Shown one piece after another: positions 19,950 to 28,980 of a stretch of 64,000 nt of DNA. The stretch is taken from contig CAYTBT010000001.1 in assembly GCA_964436125.1 (NCBI GenBank), positions 62,001 to 126,000 of the forward strand, in the 5' to 3' direction. A model generated the notes under the pieces. It worked only from the letters and a program-made list of their open reading frames with translations. It was not told the DNA's origin and made no database searches. Numbering within the stretch: position 1 is the first letter of the stretch; each line of letters opens with the position of its first letter. The DNA comes from CAYRFF01 sp964436125. Its GTDB lineage: Bacteria > Bacteroidota > Bacteroidia > Chitinophagales > Saprospiraceae. Both the position numbers and the translations under genes were made by a program.

Positions 19950-20741
19950 AGATATTTCTTTTGGTAATATTTCTGTCTTCTGCCTTTCGGCAAATATCAG
20001 TTTTGTAAAATCCTTCCCAATGTATGAATATCGTTTAAAACTTTGTAGGACTTGCCTATTTAAATTTATAGTCGCTCTCTTAAAGTTTTCTTAATTAATA
20101 ATCTTTATTACTGATATTCAGCGACTTATGATATTTTCAAAAACCCTTCCTCCACCTCCTCTATTCCTGGGGAATATTCCTCCGCATGCCTCTTAACTTA
20201 ATTTTTCATAATCATAGCTCTTCCTAGATTCTGTACATCGAAGTTTGCCATTCTCTGGCTTTTGGAGGCATTCTCGTGATTCTTGGCTCGTGACTGAAGC
20301 GACTTCGTCGCAAGAATAAATGTTTTTATTCTTGTCATAAGTTGCTCATTGTACCCGGTCAAAAGCCAATAGCTCCCGCGTAGCCGGAATGCAACCTAGT
20401 CCACCGAAGGTGTGCTATATGCTGAGACAGCAGCACCTCTTGGATTTGGAAGGAATTAAATCGGAAAATCCTAGCGGCATGCTCGCCGCTCTACCTTTGC
20501 GAATTTAAGTGCAACACAATGCTTAGAAGCATAATTACTTCAGCCTATTGCTCATAGTTAAAAAATCCATTATCACTGAACCTAACTTGATCGATTATTT
20601 ATCATTTTGCACAGTTGTGAACTCTTCTACATAGTACTGGGGAGGAAAATCAATAAAATTTGTGCCTGTGGAGCCGGGGAAATGGCCGGCATAGAAGAAA
20701 AATCTCAAGGAAGATAATTATTCCTCCCGTCTTCAGAAAAG
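19950..20741. repeat. Gene-free region with a cluster of short hairpins
   Basis: No credible gene lies in these 792 bp. A run of compact hairpins occupies about 20299-20490. They are GCGACTTCGTCGC (20299-20311), CAAGAATAAA with TTTATTCTTG (20311-20334), TGCTGAGACAGCA (20420-20432) and AGCGGCATGCTCGCCGCT (20473-20490). The second hairpin could act as a terminator. The cluster resembles REP-like hairpin groups elsewhere in the window but does not share an obvious common sequence with them. Confidence 0.45.
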
Positions 20742-21413
20742 CTAAGCTTGTATGTCTTCACCGGTTATTTCTTTCTTCACTTCAGAAGGTTTATCCTTTT
20801 TCTTCTGGTTGAAAAATTCGCGATTGAAAAGTAAAAGATTGAAAACCCCTATTGTTATAGATGAATCAGCGATATTAAAAACAGGCCTGAAAAACAAGAA
20901 TTCCTGTCCACCCACAATCGGAACCCAGGATGGCCACGTCGTATCGATCAGTGGAAAATAGAGCATATCAACGACATGTCCCATGAGAAATGGGGCATAA
21001 CCACCACCTTCAGGAAGGAAGGTCGCTAGATCACTCCCGTAATAACTTGCAGAAAAGATAAGTCCGTAAAATGCACTATCGATAATATTCCCAAAAGCAC
21101 CTGCAAATATGAGTGCAATACTGATGATCACACCGTACTTTTCCTTCTGTTTAATCAGGAGATGGAGGACATAAATCAGGAAAGCTGCTGCTACTAAGCG
21201 GAATACACTCAGCAATATTTTCCCTAGGTCCCCTCCAAACTGTAGGCCAAAGGCCATTCCTTCATTCTCAATAAAATGAATGCGTGCCCACGATAAACCC
21301 ATTATTCCGAATTCTTCTCCATAGTGCATATTTAACTTGACCCAGAATTTAAATACCTGGTCAATAATAAGAATAAAGGCAATAAGGAGAATAGTCGTAT
21401 TACGTCTGTTCAA
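20742..21413 (-). CDS. lspA: Lipoprotein signal peptidase (signal peptidase II)
   Basis: This 223-residue inner-membrane aspartic protease removes signal peptides from lipid-modified prolipoproteins. Family motifs are FIENEGMAFGLQFG, FAGAFGNIIDSAFYGLIFS and RPVFNIADSSITIGV; the two aspartates in NIID and NIAD are the catalytic pair. Four transmembrane helices are apparent. The central loop is expanded (SASYYGSDLATFLPEGGGYA), giving a protein longer than the roughly 165 residues of E. coli LspA, as is common in Bacteroidota. It lies 63 bp downstream of the dksA-like gene on the same strand, an arrangement often seen in the phylum. It would process the several lipoproteins encoded here. Confidence 0.96.
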   Translation of the reverse strand: MNRRNTTILLIAFILIIDQVFKFWVKLNMHYGEEFGIMGLSWARIHFIENEGMAFGLQFGGDLGKILLSVFRLVAAAFLIYVLHLLIKQKEKYGVIISIALIFAGAFGNIIDSAFYGLIFSASYYGSDLATFLPEGGGYAPFLMGHVVDMLYFPLIDTTWPSWVPIVGGQEFLFFRPVFNIADSSITIGVFNLLLFNREFFNQKKKDKPSEVKKEITGEDIQA

Positions 21414-21476
21414 GAATAAAGGAGTTTAATGAAGTGAAAAGGCATGATTCCCTCAATGATATATCTAGTACATTCA

Positions 21477-21857
21477 TCATCTAGCCTGCTTGGCTTCAAT
21501 GCTTAAAGTAGCATGTGGAACAGCCTTAAGTCGTTCCTTGGAAATGAGCTTTCCTGTTACGCGACATATTCCATAAACCTTATTGTCTATGCGTATTCTT
21601 GCTTTCTTAAGATGCTCTATAAGCTTCTCCTGCCGTGAGGCAAGTCTGGCTATGGTCTCTAGCTCTGAAGTACTCGCTCCATCGTCTAGACTTTTTATCT
21701 TACTGTCTGTATTCTCAGCTAGTTCAGTAAGTTGCCCACGATAAAACTCTAGTTGTTCCTTGGCATTTTTCAGCTTCTCATCGATTATTTCTCTGAACAT
21801 CTCTAGCTCCTTATCGGAATATGACGTCTTTACTTGCTCTTTTTTCTTCGTACTCAT
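21477..21857 (-). CDS. TraR/DksA-type regulator lacking the full zinc cysteine set
   Basis: I place the start at the ATG at 21857 (126 residues); the upstream ATG at 21866 would add MYV only. The protein has a charged coiled-coil N-terminal half (KELEMFREIIDEKLKNAKEQ) and a C-terminal segment YGICRVTGKLISKERLKAVP that corresponds to the zinc-finger region of DksA. Only one cysteine remains, which is the usual state of Bacteroidota family members. DksA proteins bind in the secondary channel of RNA polymerase and adjust initiation. It is followed by lspA, probably in one transcript. Confidence 0.88.
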   Translation of the reverse strand: MSTKKKEQVKTSYSDKELEMFREIIDEKLKNAKEQLEFYRGQLTELAENTDSKIKSLDDGASTSELETIARLASRQEKLIEHLKKARIRIDNKVYGICRVTGKLISKERLKAVPHATLSIEAKQAR

Positions 21858-22177
21858 AACATACAATTAAATTAGGACGTGCAAAGATATAATTTTTTCT
21901 TTACTTCCTTAAATGTGCTTTATTCTGTTAATATCGATAACGCATAAGTGCGCCTTGTAGTTCCACTTTACTCAATTCCGATGTATTAATTGTCCTGAAA
22001 ACACAAGAATATGGATGTAAAAATTCAGTCCTCGATATAATCGGCTTTATCAATACATAAAATAAAGACAGAAGAAAAGTTCGCTTCACAGAAATTTTAA
22101 CAATCCACTTGGATAATTACTCCGATCTCAATATTTGGCATAAGTTTTGTATCAAGACACATAGAAAACGGAGATAT

Positions 22178-22726
22178 ATGAAGAGAAACATTTACGCACT
22201 TTTAGCTTTATTATTATTTGTCATAAGTACGGGTTTCAAAAAAGAGTTGTCATATAAACAGAACTACATAGACAACTATTGTGTGCTTGCAATCCAGGAA
22301 ATGTATAAAAGCGGCATACCTGCAAGCATAACTCTCGGCCAAGCAGTTATTGAATCGAGCTTCGGAACCTCTGAACTCGCAATAAAAGCCAATAATCACT
22401 TCGGAATCAAGTGTAAAAGTTATTGGACAGGCAATACCTATTACTATGAAGATGACGACTACAGAAATGGGCAATTAATCGCATCTTGTTTCCGTTCTTA
22501 TAGCACATCGATTAAATCTTTTAAAGACCATACGCGCTTCTTATCCAATTCGGAAAGATATCAACCGCTCTTCCGCTATGGGACTCAAGATTATAAATCC
22601 TGGGCTTATGGACTCGAAAAAGCGGGCTATGCTACCGACCCTCAGTATGCTGAAAAGCTAATAAAAGCTATTGAGAAGTATCATCTCCATCGATTTGATA
22701 AGATTGACTTAAAAGATTATAAATAG
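22178..22726 (+). CDS. Exported glucosaminidase-domain (GH73-like) cell-wall hydrolase
   Basis: The likely start is the ATG at 22178, giving 182 residues; the frame is open 69 bp further upstream, but MKRNIYALLALLLFVISTGF is a good signal or anchor sequence. The rest is a single glucosaminidase domain: YCVLAIQEMYKSGIPASITL, GQAVIESSFGTSELA with the likely catalytic glutamate in IESSFG, and NNHFGIKC. Later motifs are FRSYSTSIKSFKDH, YKSWAYGLEKAGYATDP and YAEKLIKAIEKY. Such enzymes cut between N-acetylglucosamine and N-acetylmuramic acid in peptidoglycan. It stands alone and is divergent from the dksA-lspA pair. Confidence 0.87.
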   Translation: MKRNIYALLALLLFVISTGFKKELSYKQNYIDNYCVLAIQEMYKSGIPASITLGQAVIESSFGTSELAIKANNHFGIKCKSYWTGNTYYYEDDDYRNGQLIASCFRSYSTSIKSFKDHTRFLSNSERYQPLFRYGTQDYKSWAYGLEKAGYATDPQYAEKLIKAIEKYHLHRFDKIDLKDYK

Positions 22727-22789
22727 ACGACGCAAGGAATACGATTCTTAAGTTTCATAGAGTTTATGTAACTTAAGGCATAAAATAAT

Positions 22790-22883
22790 ACCAAAACTCT
22801 CTGAGTGCCAATAAACCAATCTTTATAGATTTGACTATAGGATCAGACCAATCTAAATTACTCTGGAGAGTTTTGGTTTTTTC
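22790..22883 (+). terminator. Long inverted repeat with T run after the glucosaminidase gene
   Basis: CCAAAACTCTC (22791-22801) pairs perfectly with GAGAGTTTTGG (22866-22876), followed by TTTTTT. The 64-base loop contains a smaller hairpin (AATCTTTATAGATT). It is a terminator with an unusually large structured loop, or an attenuator for the next gene. Confidence 0.5.
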
Positions 22884-22904
22884 TCTTCAATCCCCCTCTC
22901 CTCC

Positions 22905-22952
22905 CTCAACCTCAACCTCAACCTCAACCTCAACCTCAACCTCAACCTCAGC
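22905..22952 (+). repeat. Hexanucleotide simple repeat (CTCAAC)7 upstream of the DUF255 gene
   Basis: Seven perfect CTCAAC units run from 22905 to 22946, followed by a degenerate unit CTCAGC. The tract ends 42 bp before the ATG at 22995. Six-base units do not change reading frame but can change promoter spacing by slippage. Confidence 0.9.
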
Positions 22953-22994
22953 CTCATATTGAACAATTCCCCTCATCCACCGTATATTTCTTAT

Positions 22995-25043
22995 ATGGAA
23001 AACAATTCTACTCATCGCTATACCAATCTTCTGATCAACGAGTCCAGCCCCTACCTTCTCGACCACGCACACAACCCGGTCAACTGGTATCCCTGGGGAA
23101 AAGAGGCATTACAGAAAGCACAAAGGGAAGACAAACCACTTATCATCAGTATAGGTTATGCGGCATGCCACTGGTGTCACGTCATGGAAAGGGAATCTTA
23201 TTCAGATTCTGAAGTGGCAGATTACATGAATGAGCACTTTGTCGCTATTAAAATAGATCGAGAGGAAAGACCCGATATCGACCAGATTTACATGGAATGC
23301 TCTATTCTCATCAATAAGAGCGGCGGCTGGCCACTCAATGCATTTGCACTGCCTGACGGACGTCCCTTTTATGCGGTCACCTACCTTCCCAAAAATAACT
23401 GGTTAAATCTCCTGCGACAGATCGTAGAACTTTATACTGATAGTAAAAATGAGCTCCAGAAGCAAGCAAATGGAATCAAGGCCGGAATCATCGACAGAAA
23501 GATTATCAGATCTACAGAAATGCGAAATATCGCCAATTTAAAAGAGACTTACCTGCGCCTTTTCAATCTTATTGAGCCCAATATCGATGATCTCCATGGC
23601 GGACTGGGCAGTGCCCCTAAATTTCCTATGCCTTCTGCATGGGAATGCCTGCTTCAATACCATGTTCTCACAGACCATAAACGAGTCTTGCCAGCTGTCA
23701 CAAATACACTTACCCGGATGGCCACAGGAGGAATTTATGATCAGATCGGTGGCGGATTTGCTCGCTATGCAACGGATGTGGCATGGAGAATCCCACACTT
23801 TGAGAAAATGCTTTACGACAACGCGCAGCTCACTTCCCTGTATGCGCATGCTTATCAACTGACCAATGACCCGCTTTATGCTCACGTTGTTCACGATACT
23901 CTTGAATTTGTCGGTAGAGAACTCACCGATCCCAATGGCGGTTTCTATTCCTCGCTCAATGCCGATAGCGAGGGAGAAGAAGGTAAATTTTATGTCTGGA
24001 CAGAAGATGAAATAAAAAAGCTTCTTTCACCGGAAGACTTTGAACTTATTAAGGATTATTACCACATCCGGGCAGATGGAAACTGGGAACAAGGGAAAAA
24101 CATCCTCTTTCACAAGAAAATCGGGCCTGAGAATAAGAAGGGATTTGCCGAAAGGCATAATATCTCACAGGCTTCCTGGGATGAGAGCTTGAAGCGCATA
24201 AACTCCATCCTTTTTAAGGCTCGTGAAAAGCGTATCAGACCTAGCACGGATAAGAAAATCCTCTGCTCCTGGAATGCACTGATGATAAAAGCTTATGTGA
24301 GTGCCTATCGAGCATTCAGAGAAGAAAAATACCTCGATACCGCGATCAAAAATGCAGATTTTATCAAGAATAATCTTGCAAAAGAGGATGGCTCTCTATG
24401 GCGTAGCTTCATGGCCGGAAAGGCCGGCATCGATGCGATGCTAGATGATTATGCCTTGCTCGCAGATGCATATATCGCGCTCTATGAAGTGACATTCGAT
24501 AAGAACTGGCTCGTGCAAGCCGATGCATTAACGCAATATGTTCTGCGCCATTTTACTGACGCACAGCATCATCTATTTTACTATACTGCCGCAGATGCTG
24601 ATAATCTTTTTATGCGTTCTATGGATATCGATGACAATGTAATCCCCTCTTCCAATTCCGTTATAGCTCACGTCTTATATCGTCTGGGGACTTTCCTTGA
24701 GAATGTGGAATATCTACGCAGAGCTCGTAATATGGTAAGTACAGTTTTACCGATGCTTTCATCTGCTCCGGCATATTATGGCAACTGGGGACAAGTTCTG
24801 GGAATTATGCAAGAAGGTGCCGATGAGATAGCGATCATGGGCGATAAAGCATCTATACGGAGGGCTGAACTGCAGTCTCATTTCCTCCCTACAAGTCTTT
24901 ATCTGGGAGGTAAAAAAGAGAATTTGCCACTTCTTGAGGGAAAGCTTATCCCGGGTAAAACAATTATTTATGTCTGTAAAAATAAAAACTGTAAGCTACC
25001 CGTAGAAGATGTTAATCAGGCCTTGAAACAATTGAATAATTAA
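22995..25043 (+). CDS. DUF255/YyaL-type protein: thioredoxin-like domain plus (alpha/alpha)6 barrel
   Basis: I choose the ATG at 22995 (682 residues), since NESSPYLLDHAHNPVNWYPW is the typical start of the family; the frame is open 36 bp upstream through low-complexity sequence. Residues about 40-110 are a thioredoxin-like domain with the CHWCHVMERESY motif and KIDREERPDIDQIYME. The rest is an N-acylglucosamine 2-epimerase/cellobiose epimerase-like helical barrel (GGIYDQIGGGFARYATD, VPHFEKMLYDNAQL-like segment, SLNADSEGEEGKFYVWT). Relatives include human SPATA20. The biochemical role is not established. A hexanucleotide repeat just upstream may vary its expression. Confidence 0.88.
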   Translation: MENNSTHRYTNLLINESSPYLLDHAHNPVNWYPWGKEALQKAQREDKPLIISIGYAACHWCHVMERESYSDSEVADYMNEHFVAIKIDREERPDIDQIYMECSILINKSGGWPLNAFALPDGRPFYAVTYLPKNNWLNLLRQIVELYTDSKNELQKQANGIKAGIIDRKIIRSTEMRNIANLKETYLRLFNLIEPNIDDLHGGLGSAPKFPMPSAWECLLQYHVLTDHKRVLPAVTNTLTRMATGGIYDQIGGGFARYATDVAWRIPHFEKMLYDNAQLTSLYAHAYQLTNDPLYAHVVHDTLEFVGRELTDPNGGFYSSLNADSEGEEGKFYVWTEDEIKKLLSPEDFELIKDYYHIRADGNWEQGKNILFHKKIGPENKKGFAERHNISQASWDESLKRINSILFKAREKRIRPSTDKKILCSWNALMIKAYVSAYRAFREEKYLDTAIKNADFIKNNLAKEDGSLWRSFMAGKAGIDAMLDDYALLADAYIALYEVTFDKNWLVQADALTQYVLRHFTDAQHHLFYYTAADADNLFMRSMDIDDNVIPSSNSVIAHVLYRLGTFLENVEYLRRARNMVSTVLPMLSSAPAYYGNWGQVLGIMQEGADEIAIMGDKASIRRAELQSHFLPTSLYLGGKKENLPLLEGKLIPGKTIIYVCKNKNCKLPVEDVNQALKQLNN

Positions 25044-25138
25044 AGTTCAAGCTCTACAATATTGCAGCAATCATTACGTTGCTATGTTGGTAGCTGATTC
25101 TGGCTTAATTTCCCATAATTTTTATAAAAATACGATGA

Positions 25139-26302
25139 ATGAATCATAAGATCAAGGCACAAAAAATAAAATTAACCAGGCTTTTCAGAAGATTTACGGA
25201 AAGCGAGCGAACAGTAGGACTCGTATTAGTTGCCTGTGCAGTAGTTTCCTTGATTTTAAGCAATTCATCGATCGGTGCCAGTTATACAGGATTTTTCCAT
25301 ACTGAGATAGCAGGTCATAGCCTAGAGCACTGGATTAACGATGGTCTGATGACAATTTTCTTTCTCCTCATCGGGCTGGAGCTTGAAAGGGAGATATACA
25401 TCGGCGAATTATCACAGATAAAGAATTCCGTTTTGCCGATAGTTGCTGCCATAGGAGGGATGCTAGTTCCGGCAGGCTTTTATCTCTGGTTCAATTTCGG
25501 TTCACCTACGCAATCGGGAGCCGGCATACCGATGGCGACGGATATCGCATTTGCCCTCGGAATTCTTTCCCTGGTCGGAAGCAAGGTGCCCGCCTCCCTG
25601 AAAGTCTTTTTAACCGCACTTGCCGTAATCGATGACCTCGGCGCCATCCTGATTATCGCGATTTTTTATACCAATGATTTATCCTGGGCAGCGCTCGGTA
25701 TCGCCATGGGAATATTTGTCGTATTATTGATCTTAAATAGGCTGAAAGTGCGCAATCTCATCCCCTATCTCCTCGGTGGCGTCGCAATGTGGTACTTTAT
25801 GCTTCATTCCGGTGTTCATGCAACGATAACGGGTGTTTTACTGGCATTTGCAATCCCCTTTGGAAATGGTGATAAAAAATCTACATCGTACATCTTACAA
25901 GATTTCTTACATAAACCTGTAGCATTTATTATTCTTCCCATATTTGCTTTCGCAAATACCGCTATCATCCTCAGCGGAAGCTTCAGTGAGCTTGTCACCA
26001 TGAACTACAGTCTCGGGATAATTACCGGATTATTGCTCGGCAAACCGATCGGCATTTTCCTCTTTTCTTTCCTTGCGGTAAGCATCGGCTTGTGTAAATT
26101 ACCGAGGAATGTAAACTGGCCTTCTCTTGCCAGCGTAGGGTTTCTCGGCGGCATAGGTTTTACTATGTCTATCTTTATCACTCTGCTCGCATTTAAAGAT
26201 CCTCTCGTAATCAATAATGCCAAGCTTATAATTCTCATCGCGTCGAGTATGGCAGGGATATTGGGGTATTCATTCTTGAAGCTTAGCTTGAAGCGTAACT
26301 AA
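25139..26302 (+). CDS. nhaA: Na+/H+ antiporter NhaA
   Basis: This 387-residue inner-membrane protein exchanges sodium for protons and supports pH and salt tolerance. Signatures are NDGLMTIFFLLIGLELEREI, GIPMATDIAFALGILSLVG and LAVIDDLGAILIIAIFYTND; the aspartates in ATDIAF and VIDDLG are the ion-binding residues of the family. HSGVHATITGVLLAF and GGIGFTMSIFITLLAF are further family motifs. About twelve membrane helices are visible and the length matches the family. The start is the ATG at 25139, which overlaps a frame-shifted ATG at 25135. One ATTTGCGNAAGC word lies at 25946. Confidence 0.96.
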   Translation: MNHKIKAQKIKLTRLFRRFTESERTVGLVLVACAVVSLILSNSSIGASYTGFFHTEIAGHSLEHWINDGLMTIFFLLIGLELEREIYIGELSQIKNSVLPIVAAIGGMLVPAGFYLWFNFGSPTQSGAGIPMATDIAFALGILSLVGSKVPASLKVFLTALAVIDDLGAILIIAIFYTNDLSWAALGIAMGIFVVLLILNRLKVRNLIPYLLGGVAMWYFMLHSGVHATITGVLLAFAIPFGNGDKKSTSYILQDFLHKPVAFIILPIFAFANTAIILSGSFSELVTMNYSLGIITGLLLGKPIGIFLFSFLAVSIGLCKLPRNVNWPSLASVGFLGGIGFTMSIFITLLAFKDPLVINNAKLIILIASSMAGILGYSFLKLSLKRN

Positions 26303-26434
26303 TGCCTGCGTACTCATAAGATTTAGCCCAGTTTATACTTCCCATGGACACACGCAGTCGGTCCCTTGCAAAGACGCGAAAAAATTGAGCAAAATCACCT
26401 CCTATTTGATAAGCTTATGGAGAAATTATTGAAA

Positions 26435-28462
26435 TCACCAGCCACCGGCCTTGATAAATTTCTTATATATTATCCTACTATCTCCGCGGAACTTGAGAAT
26501 ATAAATTCCCGGCTTTAAGAAAGAGATATCCAGGCTTGTGTTTCCCTCCCATTTGCCCAATGGCAGTATCTCATTTCCATTGATGTCATACAGGGCATAA
26601 CTATGTACATTGATTTCTTGCAATTCATCAGCTTGAATGTTCAGGTAATCCGTACAGGGATTGGGAAAGAGAGAAATTTTCTTCACTATGGCGTCTTCGG
26701 TGGCCGTGCGTTTCACTTGAATTCTTTTCTGAATCGTATCACTCCCGCATGCATTATCCCGTATATGAGTAATCGTGTAAGTCCCATTTTCCATATAATG
26801 ATTGCTCGATATGACGCCTGTGCCACGACTCCCATCCCCAAAGTCCCAGATATAGCTTGATGTCCGATACCGCGGTGGAAGAAAGTCTTCCGTGTACATA
26901 GATTCTACCGTAATCGTCCCTTCATTCAGGGTGTAGGTAAAATCGGCGATAGGGGAAGGCAATACGGTAAATAATGGGTCAAATACCATGCTTCGGTCAT
27001 ATATTTTCCTCGTTACGGGGTCAAAGAATTCATATTCTACACTTCCTGCATACATGCCGGACCAATCCAATTCTATTGTTATCGTATCTCCATAGATCGG
27101 CCGCACACTGTGTTCAGGGATATGCCATATCACATAAATCATTGTATCGTGTTTTGCTACCAATGTTAAAATTGAATCGTCGATGCATAATGGTGGATCG
27201 GGATGAAAGAGGATTTCCCCGGACAATCTGGGCTTCACAAATATCTCAAATTCTTCATATCGGAAGTCACAAGCGCCATAGAAGCTTGCGGATACCGTGA
27301 TCGTACCGGATATTTCATAGTGATGTGTGGGATTGAACTCAGTCGAGTGCGTACCATCCCCAAAGTCCCAATATACGGCTTGTACATTTTCCAGCGTATT
27401 GTTGATTTGTAAGGTTTTATCCTCGAGAGTATAATTGATTGACGCTTCCACAAATTCGCCTTCTTTTACCTCCAGGAATAAGTGATAAGGACGTTCACAG
27501 TCATCGGTCGGTGACGAGGTGACAAATTCATATTCGTAAGTTCCGACGCCCAGTGTTGAGCTTTCCAGAACGGTATCTCTGAAAGTATAATCATAGCCGA
27601 TACATATACTATCATGTATGATTTTTACACCTGGATCAGCAAAGTAGTATCTTCTGCAATGAAAAGCAGAAGTATCACAATTATTTGCGGAAGCTACACA
27701 TACTTGAAAACTCTGAGAAAACCGAAATAAGCTATCAATCGTAATGCAAGAACTATCGCTTGTTACCTGTATCGTATCACCGTCGGGCAAGGCCCATAAA
27801 ACATAGGCGACAGAGGCCGGGAGATTCTCGGTACATAAATCAATCGCTTTCGCTCCACTACATATTGAATCATTCCCCACAAATTCCGGAAGCTGTAGTG
27901 GTGCCGCCTGAATTGTATCCGGCAATTGCGGCGGACTTATATTGCCTTGTTGAATTGTGAAAACAGCATCGCATATCGATCCACTGCAGCCATCAATCAC
28001 AGCGTAATACATCTTCCCGGGAACAGTAGTAAATGTGTAGCTTTTCTTATCATCAAAGCAACTACAATCTCCCGCGATAGCAGTTAATCCTTTCACTCCT
28101 CGGAGCTTACATTTAGGATTTCCGGTGAAAATAGAAAATTGTCCCGTCCCGGATCCACCGATACAAGTTAAAAACTCAACGCTGACAGTTAGGCTCGTAT
28201 CTGCGGCAATAAATGCAATCCAATGCGGATCGTCTAGACTACACTCATTTACCGCTCCCGGATACGGATATGATCCCGAGCTCTGTTCCATTTCTATCAA
28301 ATAAGAATTAGTTGTGCTTACATCGCAGATCGGATAAGCATCGCAAGGTAGATAGCTTGTCGGAATAGTACTCTGGGCAATTAAATTACTGTTACTTATA
28401 GAAAACGCAATGCATAAAGAGGCAATTATTACTTTAAAAGGAGAGGCGACATAAGCTTTCAT
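26435..28462 (-). CDS. Secreted PKD-domain protein with type A type IX sorting domain
   Basis: This 675-residue protein begins with a signal peptide (ending SNSNLIAQ). The N-terminal third is cysteine-rich (LPCDAYPICDVS, CSLDDPHWIAFIAAD), resembling lectin-like or CUB-like modules. Two PKD domains are visible in the second half (VYWDFGDGTHSTEFNPTHHY and YIWDFGDGSRGTG). The last 80 residues, ISLFPNPCTDYLNIQADELQ through GIYILKFRG, are a type A sorting domain that targets the protein to the type IX machinery. It is probably an outer-surface or released protein; the target is unknown. It contains one ATTTGCGNAAGC word (27683). Confidence 0.85.
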   Translation of the reverse strand: MKAYVASPFKVIIASLCIAFSISNSNLIAQSTIPTSYLPCDAYPICDVSTTNSYLIEMEQSSGSYPYPGAVNECSLDDPHWIAFIAADTSLTVSVEFLTCIGGSGTGQFSIFTGNPKCKLRGVKGLTAIAGDCSCFDDKKSYTFTTVPGKMYYAVIDGCSGSICDAVFTIQQGNISPPQLPDTIQAAPLQLPEFVGNDSICSGAKAIDLCTENLPASVAYVLWALPDGDTIQVTSDSSCITIDSLFRFSQSFQVCVASANNCDTSAFHCRRYYFADPGVKIIHDSICIGYDYTFRDTVLESSTLGVGTYEYEFVTSSPTDDCERPYHLFLEVKEGEFVEASINYTLEDKTLQINNTLENVQAVYWDFGDGTHSTEFNPTHHYEISGTITVSASFYGACDFRYEEFEIFVKPRLSGEILFHPDPPLCIDDSILTLVAKHDTMIYVIWHIPEHSVRPIYGDTITIELDWSGMYAGSVEYEFFDPVTRKIYDRSMVFDPLFTVLPSPIADFTYTLNEGTITVESMYTEDFLPPRYRTSSYIWDFGDGSRGTGVISSNHYMENGTYTITHIRDNACGSDTIQKRIQVKRTATEDAIVKKISLFPNPCTDYLNIQADELQEINVHSYALYDINGNEILPLGKWEGNTSLDISFLKPGIYILKFRGDSRIIYKKFIKAGGW

Positions 28463-28980
28463 GTGTGGTATATCTTTTGATAATTTATATATCTCGGTAA
28501 GTTAACTATTTACAGAATATTATCCAAATCTTGTGTAGAAAACCAGTAAAAGACCTACCCGGCAACCCGTAGTGAAATTGATGGCAATGTTGCAATAATC
28601 GCCTATCTCAATTATGTATCACCCAAAACGTGCAATAGAAATATGACTGAGAGTAGTTCTGGCTTGCCATGATCAGGTTGACTAAATGTCAAGCTGTCGA
28701 AGGATCCGCCTACGGCGGACTAAAGACCGAGCTCTTACGAATAGCTAGAATCAGGAATACTTCCAGCCTTGGGCATGAGGCGGTCATTAGCCCTTCTCGG
28801 GCGGATCTTTCATCATTAATTTCTATATGTGCGCCTCCGGTAGAATGCATAAATTGGGTAGTGATTGACTGTAGCCTATTTACTAAGCCGGGAAATGGAT
28901 TAAACAAGAAACAGTAATCTAGGATGAATATGTTTTCTTAATTCTGATTACATTGCATTGCATAACAGAAATACCAGGAT
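28463..28980. repeat. Gene-free region with the most complete copy of the dispersed MITE-like repeat
   Basis: About 28621-28860 is a 240-bp repeat copy. It begins ACCCAAAACGTGCAAT (28621-28636), contains the hairpin TCCGCC-TAC-GGCGGA (28705-28719) followed by CTAAAGACCGAGCTC, and ends in TGCGCCTCCGGTAGAATGCA then AAATTGGGTA. The right end read in reverse (ACCCAATTTATGCATTC) resembles the left end, as in terminal inverted repeats. Short open frames on both strands here are by-products of the repeat. No gene is called. Confidence 0.55.

Noticed and set aside
22905..22952. CRISPR-like array
   Set aside because: The repeat unit is six bases with no spacers; it is a simple sequence repeat.
28669..28917. 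Overlapping open frames on both strands near 28.7-28.9 kb
   Set aside because: They are produced by the repeat sequence and its palindromes, with no family similarity.
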